Positions 45,034 to 53,267 of a stretch of DNA of 64,000 bases are shown in pieces. The stretch comes from UBA1479 sp038109305. Its GTDB lineage: Bacteria; Pseudomonadota; Alphaproteobacteria; Rhodospirillales; Casp-alpha2. The first letter of the stretch is position 1; every line of letters begins with the position of its first letter. The translations under genes and the position numbers were made by a program. The stretch covers positions 62,001-126,000 of the forward strand of contig JAYNIR010000009.1 of assembly GCA_038109305.1 (NCBI GenBank), in the 5' to 3' direction. The notes beneath the pieces are model-generated. The model saw only the letters and a program-made list of their open reading frames with translations. It was not told where the DNA came from and ran no database searches.

Positions 45034-45061
45034 AATATAGGCATATCGGCCCGAATGTCAA
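45034..45061 (-). promoter_or_regulatory. Strong rpsD promoter
   Basis: On the minus strand TTGACA (45056-45061) is a perfect -35, followed after 16 bases by TATATT (45034-45039). This is the best consensus match in the window and fits a highly expressed ribosomal gene. Confidence 0.75.
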
Positions 45062-45123
45062 CAAAACCGGGGTTACCGGGCCGGGCGGTGGTGGCGGCGA
45101 CAAACCGCCACGCGGGGCGGGCC

Positions 45124-45684
45124 TTAGGGCTCCAGCTCCGTATCCCAGTAAAGGAAGTCGCGCCAGCTTTCGTGCAGATAATTGGGCGGGAAGGCGCGGC
45201 CGTTTTCCTGGAGCTGGTGGTTGGAGGGCTGTTCGGGCAGGCGGACCGGGTGCATGCCGGAGGCTTCGGGCAGGCGGTGGCCCTTCTGCAGGTTGCAGGG
45301 CGCGCAGGCGGTGACCACGTTGGTCCAGGACGTAAGCCCGCCCCGCGACCGCGGGATGACGTGGTCGAACGTCAGGTGTTCAGCGGAAAAATGTCCGCCG
45401 CAGTACTGGCAGTGGAAGGCGTCCCGCAAAAACACGTTGAACCGGGTAAAGGCCGGCCGGCGGCCGACCTGAACATATTCCTTGAGCGCGATGACGCTGG
45501 GCAGGCGGAATTCCAAGGACGGAGAATGCACCACCCGGTCGTATTCGGAGATCACGTTGACCCGGTCCAGAAACACAGCCTTCAAGGCGTCCTGCCAGGA
45601 CCATAGGGAAAGGGGGAAGTAACTCAGCGGCCTGAAATCGGCGTTGAGCACCAGGGCGGGACAGCTTTCGGCGGACGCGGCCAT
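45124..45684 (-). CDS. HNH endonuclease
   Basis: 186 residues from ATG 45684, with AGGAGG immediately upstream. The HNH zinc-finger nuclease motif is clear: FHCQYCGGHF, then LTFDHVIPRSRGG, then NVVTACAPCNLQKG. The ALVLNADFRPLSYFPLSLWSWQDA N-terminus is typical of a conserved chromosomal HNH family found singly in many Alphaproteobacteria; a role in DNA repair has been suggested for homologues but is not settled. No restriction or toxin partner is adjacent. The gene is complete. Confidence 0.92.
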   Translation of the reverse strand: MAASAESCPALVLNADFRPLSYFPLSLWSWQDALKAVFLDRVNVISEYDRVVHSPSLEFRLPSVIALKEYVQVGRRPAFTRFNVFLRDAFHCQYCGGHFSAEHLTFDHVIPRSRGGLTSWTNVVTACAPCNLQKGHRLPEASGMHPVRLPEQPSNHQLQENGRAFPPNYLHESWRDFLYWDTELEP

Positions 45685-45917
45685 GACCCTCCTTGTCGGA
45701 TGTTGGATATATTTATCCCTCTGTTCGGTGCGGAGCATACTACATGTGGCGATTCTTCTCCAAATGTTCCCTTGATGACGGCGTCTTGACGAAAATGTGA
45801 CGGCCCCGAGGGAGGCAAATCGCCGAAATCGTTATTGCCGGGGGTTTAACCGCACGCCCGGCCTCTTATGTTCCGGCAACAGACCATTCCGCATAGATGA
45901 GGAGAGCCTTTTTCAAC

Positions 45918-46436
45918 ATGAGCAAGAAAATCGACGCCGGCGGCAAGATGCCAGAAATGAACCTGACCCTGGTCGGCGGCGGCACCGCCAAGATCGGCGG
46001 CCCGCGTGACGGATGGCAGATGCTGGTCGTCTACCGGGGCGTTCACTGCCCCAAGCGCAAGCAATTCATGGCCAAGCTCGACGGCCTGAAGGACGGGTTC
46101 GCCGAGGCCAACACGGAAATCGTGTGCGTATCGGCGGATTCCGAAGATCAAGCGACCCGCGACAAATCCGAGCAGGGCATCGACCTGCCCGTCGCCTGCG
46201 GGCTCACAGAAGATCAGATGCGCGCGCTCGGGCTTTACATCTCGGCCCTCCGGTCGGAACAGGAAACCGATCACAACTTCCCCGAACCGGGTCTGTTCGT
46301 CGTCAACCCGTCGGGCCAGGTACAGATCGTCGATATTTCCAACGCGCCGTTTTAGCGGCCCGATCTGGGCATCCTTATGGCCGGGATCAAACTGATCCAG
46401 GAACGGAACTATCCGATCCGCGGCACCGCCGCCTAA
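45918..46436 (+). pseudogene. Peroxiredoxin-like (AhpC/TSA) protein interrupted by TAG near its C-terminus
   Basis: The frame from ATG 45918 gives 145 residues with a thioredoxin-like fold and the peroxidatic Cys in VVYRGVHCPKRKQF; family members usually have CPxC, so the second Cys is replaced by Arg. It stops at TAG 46353-46355 in NAPF-stop-RPDL, then continues in the same frame to TAA 46434 through GIKLIQERNYPIRGTA, the conserved C-terminus. The missing codon was probably Ser or Ala. The 27 missing residues include a conserved helix, so the short form may be unstable; it might also retain activity. Confidence 0.8.
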
Positions 46437-46464
46437 ACAGACTGTCTGCCGAACGCGGATAAGA

Positions 46465-46494
46465 AAAACTCCGGGGCGGCGCCCCGGGGTTTTT
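46465..46494. terminator. Bidirectional intrinsic terminator
   Basis: A CCGGGGC/GCCCCGG stem with a 3-base GGC loop is flanked by AAAAA on the left and TTTTT on the right. It can end both the peroxiredoxin transcript (plus) and the esterase transcript (minus). Confidence 0.85.
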
Positions 46495-46536
46495 CCTCGG
46501 GCTCGGGCCAGTATCCGTCCCGATGAAACTGTTTCG

Positions 46537-47295
46537 TCAGGCCTTGATCCCGGCCGCCGCCATGACGTCGGCGTCGAACATTTCGGCGAGGAACTCCATG
46601 CCCAGCTGAATGCACATGTCGTCGAGGCCGTGGCCCAGGTTGGGGCACAGATACGCCGCAACGGGGATGCCCGCGGCTTTTAGCGTGTCTTCGGCGTGGC
46701 GCATCATGTCGGGCGGCACGATCGGGTCCATGTTGCCGTGCATCAGCAGCACAGGCGGCTTGGTCTTCATTTCACCGGGTAGCAGATCGGCGCCGATCAG
46801 CGCGCCGGAATATCCGATCACGGCGGCAAGCTGTTTCGCCCGCCGGGGCGCCACGTGCAGCGCCATCATGCAGCCTTGGGAAAAGCCGACGATCGCCATC
46901 TTGCTCTCATCCAGGCCGTATTCTTCCAGCAGGTGGTCGATCAAGAGGTTGAGAATGGGCGCCGACATCAAAACGCCTTCGAGTTTTTGTTCCTTCGACG
47001 GATCGGCGATGGAAAACCACTGATGGCCTGACGGCGCGCCGTCGAATCGGAAGGGCGCGTTGGGGGCGATGAACACCGCCTTGTGCAGAACCTTGCCGAA
47101 ATACGTCGCCAGGTTGATCAGGTCGTCGCCGTCTGCGCCGACGCCATGCAGCAGAAGCACGATCTGTTCCGGTTTCGACCCGTCGCGCGGCATCACCAGG
47201 GGGCCGGTCAGCTGCGGAATTTCCTGTTCCGCGGGCGGCGTCGCCGTCTGTTTGGCTTTGGACTTGGTCTTGTCTTTCGCTTTCTCGCTCATCAC
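46537..47295 (-). CDS. Phospholipase/carboxylesterase family alpha/beta hydrolase
   Basis: 252 residues. The catalytic triad is S139 (GFSQG), D190 (GNMDPIVP) and H222 (GHGLDD), with the oxyanion segment LLLHGVGADGDDL. It belongs to the YpfH/acyl-protein-thioesterase-like Abhydrolase_2 group, which hydrolyses short-chain esters. A Lys-rich N-terminal extension of about 25 residues (KAKDKTKSKAKQ) is unusual but has no signal-peptide features. Two adjacent ATG codons are possible starts. Confidence 0.92.
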   Translation of the reverse strand: MMSEKAKDKTKSKAKQTATPPAEQEIPQLTGPLVMPRDGSKPEQIVLLLHGVGADGDDLINLATYFGKVLHKAVFIAPNAPFRFDGAPSGHQWFSIADPSKEQKLEGVLMSAPILNLLIDHLLEEYGLDESKMAIVGFSQGCMMALHVAPRRAKQLAAVIGYSGALIGADLLPGEMKTKPPVLLMHGNMDPIVPPDMMRHAEDTLKAAGIPVAAYLCPNLGHGLDDMCIQLGMEFLAEMFDADVMAAAGIKA

Positions 47296-47389
47296 TTAAC
47301 TCGCAGGTGTCTTGATAAAAGGGCTGCCCAGGGCTTCTGTGTTAGCGCAAAATGGTTAAGGAACTTTAGCGAAACCGCGAACCCCGCCC

Positions 47390-48271
47390 ATGCCGCCCGA
47401 TCCCGCCGCCCCCGTCACCCGCTTCGCGCCTAGCCCCACGGGCCATCTGCACTTGGGCCACGCCTATTCCGCCTGGTTTGCCTGGGCCGAGGCGGCGAAA
47501 TCCGGCGGGCGGTTTCTGCTCCGGATCGAGGACATCGACCAGGGCCGCTGCCGTCCGGAGTTTGAAGACGCCGTTTATGAAGACCTGGCGTGGCTCGGCC
47601 TGACCTGGGAAACGCCGGTCCGCCGCCAGTCGGATCACCCGGACGATTACACCCGCGCGCTGGTCCGCCTGACCCTAAAGGACCTGGTTTATCCCTGTTT
47701 CTGCACGCGTAAGGATATCCAGACCGAGATCGAGGCCGCCGGCCGCGCGCCACACGGCATCCCGGCGGGCCCGGACGGGCCGGTCTATCCGGGCATCTGT
47801 CGGGGGCTCAGCATCGACGACATCGAGGACCGGAAGAAAACAGGCAACGCCTTCGCCTTTCGCCTTAAGACAACGGAGGCCATCGCCAAGGCCGGCCCGC
47901 TTGAATGGACCGATGCAGACCGGGGCCCGCAGACGGCGGCGCCGGACATGTTCGGCGACATCGTGCTTGCGCGGAAGGACACACCGACCAGCTATCACCT
48001 CTCGGTGACGGTGGACGATCACATCCAGGGCGTGACGCGGGTGACCCGGGGCGACGACCTGTTTGAAGCGACGCACATCCACCGCCTGCTGCAGGCGTTG
48101 CTCGGGTTGAAGACGCCAGAATACCGCCACCATCCGCTTAAAACCGACGCGGACGGCAACCGCTTCGCCAAGCGCGACAAGTCACTCACCATCCGGGCGC
48201 TGCGCGAAGACGGCAAATCGCCGGCGGACGTCTGGGGCATGGCGGGCGTGCCGGCGGGGGAACGGCCATGA
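47390..48271 (+). CDS. gluQ: Glutamyl-Q tRNA(Asp) synthetase
   Basis: 293 residues: the catalytic half of a glutamyl-tRNA synthetase without the anticodon-binding domain. HLGH in GHLHLGHAYSA (21-24) is the HIGH motif and RFAKRDKS is the KMSKS equivalent; CFCTRKDI and the later YPGICRG supply the zinc-binding positions. GluQ attaches glutamate to queuosine in tRNA(Asp). The stop overlaps the ATG of the thermonuclease frame by four bases, so the two were one operon. Confidence 0.96.
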   Translation: MPPDPAAPVTRFAPSPTGHLHLGHAYSAWFAWAEAAKSGGRFLLRIEDIDQGRCRPEFEDAVYEDLAWLGLTWETPVRRQSDHPDDYTRALVRLTLKDLVYPCFCTRKDIQTEIEAAGRAPHGIPAGPDGPVYPGICRGLSIDDIEDRKKTGNAFAFRLKTTEAIAKAGPLEWTDADRGPQTAAPDMFGDIVLARKDTPTSYHLSVTVDDHIQGVTRVTRGDDLFEATHIHRLLQALLGLKTPEYRHHPLKTDADGNRFAKRDKSLTIRALREDGKSPADVWGMAGVPAGERP

Positions 48272-49091
48272 TCCGGACCCGCGCGATCATCGTTGCCGGC
48301 GTCGCCTTTTCGGTCCTTGTCCTTTGCATCGCCCCGGCGCCCACCGCCGATGCGCCGGTAGAAGCCCTTGTGGAAGCCCAGGTCACGGCGGTCGTCGACG
48401 GCGATACCGTGGCGCTCGACCGGTCGATCAACGGCGCAACCCAGGTGCGGCTTACGGGCATTCAGACGCCGAAGCTGCCGCTCGGCCGTTTAGGCTTCAA
48501 GGAATGGCCTTTGGCGCCCGAAGCCAAGAGAGCGATGGAAGATCTGGTCTTGGGCAAGTCCGTCCGCCTGACCTTCCCCGGCAACCACATGGACCGGCAC
48601 GGCCGGCTGTTGGCGCACCTTTATAAGGGCGCGGATGCAAGTTGTGGGTATAGGGGGACATGATCCGCCTGGGCATAGCGCGGATTTATACCTTCCCCGA
48701 CAACTGGGCGCAGGCCGCGGCCATGTACGCGCTTGAGCGGGACGCCCGGGCGGCCCGCCGCGGCATCTGGGCAGACCCGTTTTACGCCGTGCGCGGAACC
48801 GACCCGGCGGCGCTGCTCGGCGAAAAGGGCACGTTCCAGGTGGTCGAGGGCAAGGTCGTTTCCGCCGCCGACGTCAAGGGCGTGATGTTCCTCAACTTCG
48901 GTGACAACTGGCGCACCGATTTCACCGTCCGCGTCGCCAAACAACAGGCGAAACTGTTCAAAAAAGCGGACTTGAACACCAGGACCTACGAAGGAAAGCA
49001 CATCCGCGCGCGCGGTTGGATCAAGGACTGGAACGGCCCGATGATCGAGGCGTCCCACCCGAAACAGATCGATATTCTGGAAAGCCGCTAA
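48268..49091 (+). pseudogene. Thermonuclease (SNase-like) family protein with a frameshift and a TAG
   Basis: ATG 48268 begins a hydrophobic export-like segment and the OB-fold block VTAVVDGDTVALD, RLTGIQTPKLPLG and SVRLTFPGNHMDRHGRLLAHLYK, which carry the Asp/Arg active-site set. Near 48640 the frame shifts; the next frame reads LWV-stop-GDMIRLGIARIYTFPD, where homologues have WVQGDM, so Gln is replaced by TAG (48651-48653). The rest (ALERDARAARRGIW, then a second domain to 49091) is intact from ATG 48660. Two independent lesions only a few bases apart argue for decay rather than one error. Confidence 0.82.
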
Positions 49092-49112
49092 CGGCCAGCG
49101 TATATTTCGCCC

Positions 49113-50585
49113 GTGCGCCGATTGTCCTTTCTCCTCGCGCTTTTAGCGCCGTTGCTGCTGTCCGCCGCGTGTTCGACCAACCCGGCGACCGGCGAACAGA
49201 GCTTCACCGCCTTCATGTCGGAAGAAGACGAGCACCGCGTCGGCGCGGAGGAACACCCGAAAATCCTAAAGGAAATGGGCGGGACTTATAAGGGCCCGGC
49301 GATCCAGACCTATGTCGACTGGGTCGGGGAAAAATTGTCCCGCGTGTCGGACCTGCCCGGTCTCAAATTCAAGTTCACGGTGCTGGACGATTCCAATATC
49401 AACGCCTTCGCGCTACCGGGCGGCTTCGTCTACATCACCCGTGGGCTGGTGGCGTTGGCCGAAAACGAAGCCGAAATGGCGGGCGTCCTGGCGCATGAAA
49501 TCGGCCACATCACCGCCCGGCACACGGCGCAGCGCTATTCCCAGGCGATGGCGACCAACATCGGCCTGATCGGGCTGTCCATCGCGGGATCGATCTTCGG
49601 CGTGCCCGGCGACCTGAACCGGCTGGTCGGCCAGGTGAGGCAGCTTTATCTGCAGTCCTATTCGCGCGAACAGGAACTGGAAGCCGACATGCTGGGCGTG
49701 CGATACATGTCGCGCGCCGGATACAACCCCCAGGCGCTTGAAACCTTCTTCCGCAAAATGGCGGCGCACACGTCGATCAGCCAGCGATCTCAGGGCCGCC
49801 CGGACACCGACCCGGCGGCAAACATTTTGTCGACCCACCCGCGCACCGCCGACCGCATCGCCCAGGCGATCCAGCTTGCCAAGGCGCAGCCGGTACCCAA
49901 CCCGCGTGTCGGGCGGAACGATTACCTGGACCGCATCAACGGCATGGTCTGGGGCGACAGCTCGGCCGAAGGCGTCGCCCGCGGCCGCGTGTTCGAACAC
50001 CCGGATCTGCGGTTCCGGTTCGAAGTGCCCGCCGGTTTCTGGCTGTTGAACTCACCAAGCCAGGTGGTTGCCCGCGGCCCCGGCGACACGGTCATTGTCT
50101 TTAACCGCCTGAAACAGGAAGACGCCCGCCGCACCGGCCGCGTCCGCGACCATGTGGCAAGTTGGGGCGGCGGCCGGCTGGGCGTCATCGAACCGCTGAC
50201 GGTCAACGGGCTCGAGGCGGCGACGGGCACCGCCCGGATCGACACCCAGGAAGGCACCCGCGACATCCGCATGATCGCGATCCGCATGGACCGGGATGCA
50301 ATCTACCGTTTCCTGTTCCTGACCAAACCGTCGGAAACGAAGCGGTTTAACGAAGACCTTCGCCGCACGACATACAGCTTCCGACGCCTGACCGATGCCG
50401 AGGCCGCCAAGATCAAGGCGCTCCGGCTGCGGGTGTTGACGGTCAATCCCGGCGACACGCCGGAAAAGCTGGCGGGGCTGATGCCGCTCGAGAAGTTTTC
50501 CCTCGACTGGTTTCTGGCGCTCAACGGGCTCGACCGGGGCGCGCGGCTGACGCCCGGCGACAAGGTCAAGATCGTCACTGAATAA
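49113..50585 (+). CDS. M48 family metalloprotease lipoprotein with LysM-like C-terminus
   Basis: 490 residues from GTG 49113. A lipoprotein signal peptide ends LLLSAAC (C20 is the lipidated Cys). The zinc protease motif is HEIGH (H128, E129, H132), with the third ligand Glu in the REQELEADMLGVRYM block, as in BepA/YfgC-type periplasmic proteases that act on outer-membrane protein assembly. The last 60 residues (RVLTVNPGDTPEKLAGLMPL to GDKVKIV) resemble a LysM-like peptidoglycan-binding unit. The gene is intact although it follows the decayed nuclease. Confidence 0.92.
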   Translation: MRRLSFLLALLAPLLLSAACSTNPATGEQSFTAFMSEEDEHRVGAEEHPKILKEMGGTYKGPAIQTYVDWVGEKLSRVSDLPGLKFKFTVLDDSNINAFALPGGFVYITRGLVALAENEAEMAGVLAHEIGHITARHTAQRYSQAMATNIGLIGLSIAGSIFGVPGDLNRLVGQVRQLYLQSYSREQELEADMLGVRYMSRAGYNPQALETFFRKMAAHTSISQRSQGRPDTDPAANILSTHPRTADRIAQAIQLAKAQPVPNPRVGRNDYLDRINGMVWGDSSAEGVARGRVFEHPDLRFRFEVPAGFWLLNSPSQVVARGPGDTVIVFNRLKQEDARRTGRVRDHVASWGGGRLGVIEPLTVNGLEAATGTARIDTQEGTRDIRMIAIRMDRDAIYRFLFLTKPSETKRFNEDLRRTTYSFRRLTDAEAAKIKALRLRVLTVNPGDTPEKLAGLMPLEKFSLDWFLALNGLDRGARLTPGDKVKIVTE

Positions 50586-50672
50586 GCGCCGCCGCGCGGA
50601 CGAGACTAAGGCCCGGCAGACACACCGGAGATCGTTGCCGCCGGGATTGAGGTTTGCCCGCACGGCCAAAAG

Positions 50673-50705
50673 AAAACGGCCGGGCCCAAAGGCGCCGGCC
50701 GTTTT
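50673..50705 (-). terminator. Intrinsic terminator of carD
   Basis: A perfect 11-base stem (AAAACGGCCGG / CCGGCCGTTTT) with an 11-base loop lies 38 bases beyond the carD stop on the minus strand. Base symmetry makes it usable in both directions, so it may also end the M48 transcript. Confidence 0.8.
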
Positions 50706-50742
50706 CGGAAAGTCGGGCTTGTTGGCCAGTTCGGGCGCGGCT

Positions 50743-51252
50743 TTAAGCAGCCAGAACCTTTTCCAGCTTTTCCGTGGCTTTCTGCACGTCGATCTTGTCG
50801 ACCGCCGCCAGTTCCGCCGCCAGGCGGTCGCGGGCGGCTTCGTAGATCTGCCGTTCGGAAAACGACTGGTCGGGCTGGCCGACATTGCGGTGCAGGTCGC
50901 GGACAACCTCGGCGATGGACACCGGATTGCCGGAATTGATCTTGGCTTCGTATTCCTGGGCCCGGCGGCTCCACATCGTGCGTTTGATGCGGGCGCGGCC
51001 TTTCAGCGTGGTCATGGCTTCGTCCATGATCTTGCGGGTCGACAGGCGGCGCAGGCCCGAGGTCGGCGCCTTGGACACGGGAACGCGCAGCGTCATCCGG
51101 TCCTTGTCGAAGGAAATCACGAACAGGTCAAGCTTGTGGCCGGCAATTTCTTCGGTTTCGACACCGACCACCTTGCCGACACCGTGGGTCGGGTAGACAA
51201 CATAGTCCCCGGTTACGATCTGGAGATCATCGGACTTTGACGATTTGGACAT
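50743..51252 (-). CDS. CarD/CdnL family transcription regulator
   Basis: 169 residues. The N-terminal Tudor-like RNA-polymerase-interaction domain opens DYVVYPTHGVGKVVGVE, followed by a helical DNA-binding domain with TMWSRRAQEYEAKINSGNPVSIAEVVRDL and QIYEAARDRLAAELAAV. CarD/CdnL binds the RNAP beta subunit and stabilises open complexes at growth-related promoters such as rRNA. In Alphaproteobacteria it often lies beside fdxA, as here. A 439-base leader region with three GC hairpins precedes it. Confidence 0.95.
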   Translation of the reverse strand: MSKSSKSDDLQIVTGDYVVYPTHGVGKVVGVETEEIAGHKLDLFVISFDKDRMTLRVPVSKAPTSGLRRLSTRKIMDEAMTTLKGRARIKRTMWSRRAQEYEAKINSGNPVSIAEVVRDLHRNVGQPDQSFSERQIYEAARDRLAAELAAVDKIDVQKATEKLEKVLAA

Positions 51253-51691
51253 GGGCTTTGTCTTCTCCGGTGTTGCTGTTCATCCGTTTGCCACGGGCCG
51301 CCGCGCGCCCTACCGCGCGGTTTGCCCAGAATGACCGGACGATTTCACCAATCCGCCAATGGGTGTGTGGCGGTCTCGATGGAATTTTCCGTATCGCCGG
51401 CTACTTCCTTGGCGGGCGGTCTACCGCCCGTCCGCAACCAAAAAATGGACCGCAGCCCCCCCGTAAGGGACCCCAGAAAATTCCGAGGACACAATGACTT
51501 ATGGCCCGACAATTAATGGTTGATAACACAGATTAACGGCAAATGACAGACCGATTTCGCATCCGCACACAGGATTCCCACCTCGGGCCGCTGTCGAAGC
51601 GCAGGAAAATCTCTTAATATCAGCGCTCTAAACCGGATGCGCCGGGCCGGAATGTCGTTCACCCGCAGGCTATCCGCCCCTTCGCCCTAAA
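51253..51691 (-). other. Non-coding spacer between fdxA and carD with three GC hairpins
   Basis: No gene was recognised here. Three perfect hairpins occur at 51301-51320 (CCGCGCG/CGCGCGG), 51353-51373 (CCGCC/GGCGG) and 51413-51430 (CGGGCGG/CCGCCCG, loop TCTA). On the minus strand TTATCA at 51524-51529 followed 17 bases later by CATAAG is a weak promoter candidate that would place all three hairpins in the carD leader. None is followed by a T-run. Confidence 0.5.
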
Positions 51692-52027
51692 TCAGGTGTA
51701 TTTGCCGGGGTTCGAGCTCAACAGCTCTTTTTTACCCGGCTTGTCCTTCCAGTCGTCGGCGTCGGCCGGCTGTTCGCCCTTGGCCGTGATGTTGGGCCAC
51801 TGGGCGGCGAATTTCGTGTTGATTTCGAGCCATTCTTCAACCCCAGGCTCCGTATCCGGGACAATCGCCTCAGCCGGGCACTCGGGTTCGCAAACGCCGC
51901 AGTCGATACATTCGTCCGGATGAATGACCAGGAAGTTTTCGCCCTCGTAGAAGCAGTCGACGGGGCAAACCTCGACACAGTCCTGGAATTTACATTTGAT
52001 GCAGTTTTCGGTGACGATGTAGGTCAT
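51692..52027 (-). CDS. fdxA: 7Fe ferredoxin FdxA
   Basis: 111 residues. The Cys arrangement NCIKCKFQDCVEVCPVDCF followed by CIDCGVCEPECPAEAI fits one [3Fe-4S] and one [4Fe-4S] cluster, with the usual alphaproteobacterial C-terminal extension (WLEINTKFAAQWPNIT). It serves as a low-potential electron carrier. GGAG is six bases upstream of the ATG. It is the upstream neighbour of carD on the same strand. Confidence 0.97.
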   Translation of the reverse strand: MTYIVTENCIKCKFQDCVEVCPVDCFYEGENFLVIHPDECIDCGVCEPECPAEAIVPDTEPGVEEWLEINTKFAAQWPNITAKGEQPADADDWKDKPGKKELLSSNPGKYT

Positions 52028-52082
52028 GTCAGGCTCCGTGGGGTCAGGTAAACATCATCCAGATTGCGGTGTTGGGACTGTC

Positions 52083-52445
52083 TTACGCCGGATCGGTCTT
52101 TTGCTCAAGCCGCGCAAGCACCCTTTTTCGGGCCGCCCCCGCATCCCGGTCGGGGACATGCAGCAGGCCGGCGACGCGGCGGGCGAGGCTGGCCTCGAAA
52201 TAGTGGGCCTGGCCGTCGGCATAGACCACTTCCCAGAGCATTTCCATGATCGCGACGCGGTGTTCCGGCGCGAGGCTTTGCTTGCTCGTGCCGGTCATGC
52301 CGAAAAGCTCCAGATCGCCGACGAGCGTCGCCGCCTCGGCCAGCAACAGCGCCGTTGCGACCGCCAGTTCCGACGGCCCGGGCGGCGGTGCGGAGGCGGT
52401 TTCGGCGCCGAGGCCTTGGGCCCAGGATTTCAATTTGGCAAGCAT
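52083..52445 (-). CDS. TerB family protein, apparently shortened by an internal deletion
   Basis: 120 residues from ATG 52445. The first part (LAVATALLLAEAATL) and the last part (SLAPEHRVAIMEMLWEVVYADG then LARRVAGLLHVPDRDAGAARKRVLARL) match the alphaproteobacterial TerB-like proteins of about 150 residues. Between them the expected two helices (the MDG...F...E segment with conserved acidic residues) are absent: the sequence jumps from VGD to LELFGMT. I estimate a loss of 30-40 residues in frame. The family may bind metal through those residues, so function is doubtful. It lies just upstream of fdxA. Confidence 0.65.
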   Translation of the reverse strand: MLAKLKSWAQGLGAETASAPPPGPSELAVATALLLAEAATLVGDLELFGMTGTSKQSLAPEHRVAIMEMLWEVVYADGQAHYFEASLARRVAGLLHVPDRDAGAARKRVLARLEQKTDPA

Positions 52446-52562
52446 GATCCCCAATTGGCGAACATGACCCCCGCGACCTAACACGGGCGGGGTCGGGCCT
52501 CAAACAACGGAAAAGTGCGGTTTTTACTTGCCCGCCGGCGTGCCGCCGCCTAGGTGAAACGG

Positions 52563-53186
52563 ATGACCGGCCAACCGAATTACCAGCGCCTTGATTTTCC
52601 CGCGACCCGGCGGAACGCCGACGCTATCGAAGCCGTCCTTACCCGCGTTCTGCCGGCGTCGGGCATGGTTCTCGAAATCGGATCGGGATCGGGGCAGCAC
52701 ATCACTCGGTTTGCGGCAGCGATGCCGCATCTGGACTGGCGGGCGTCCGACCCGGACCCGCGCCACCGGCAGTCGATCCAGGCGTGGATCGACCATACCA
52801 GGATTGACTTGCCGCCGCCATTGGACCTGGATTCGCGCGCCCTGCCCTGGCCGGTCGTCGGCGTTGACGCCGTGATATCGATCAACATGATCCACGTGGC
52901 GCCCTGGGAGGCCTGTTTGAGCCTGCTTTCCGGCGCGGCGGGCGCCTTGCCCGAAGGCGGGGTGCTGTATCTCTACGGACCTTTCATGATCGGCGGGCGA
53001 CATACGTCTGACAGCAACATCCGGTTCGACCAGAGCCTCCGCGCCGAAGCCCCCGCGTGGGGCGTGCGCAATCTGGACGACGTGGCGCTGGAGGCCCGGG
53101 CCCGAGGCCTGCACCTGACCGAAACCGTCAAAATGCCCGCCAACAACCTGTCAGTGATTTTCAAAAAACGCAGCGGCATGGCATAG
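52563..53186 (+). CDS. DUF938 family protein (predicted SAM-dependent methyltransferase)
   Basis: 207 residues from ATG 52563. The VLEIGSGSGQHITRFA motif binds SAM; DWRASDPDPRHRQSIQAW, ISINMIHVAPWEAC and LYLYGPFMIGGRHTSDSN are the DUF938 signature blocks, and LEARARGLHL with MPANNLSVIF closes the family pattern. AGGTG precedes the ATG by seven bases; a GTG three codons earlier is less likely. Substrate unknown. Ends in TAG. Complete. Confidence 0.9.
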   Translation: MTGQPNYQRLDFPATRRNADAIEAVLTRVLPASGMVLEIGSGSGQHITRFAAAMPHLDWRASDPDPRHRQSIQAWIDHTRIDLPPPLDLDSRALPWPVVGVDAVISINMIHVAPWEACLSLLSGAAGALPEGGVLYLYGPFMIGGRHTSDSNIRFDQSLRAEAPAWGVRNLDDVALEARARGLHLTETVKMPANNLSVIFKKRSGMA

Positions 53187-53248
53187 ATTCCCGCACACAA
53201 TTGCATTCAGCCGGGCAATTTCCCTAGAACCCCGCCACAAAATTAAAA

Positions 53249-53258
53249 GGGGGGGGGG
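53249..53258. repeat. Run of ten G residues just upstream of the PAS gene
   Basis: Ten consecutive G occur nine bases before the ATG at 53268 and would act as or alter a Shine-Dalgarno region. Such tracts are prone to slippage and to sequencing error. Confidence 0.8.
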
Positions 53259-53267
53259 ACACGACAG

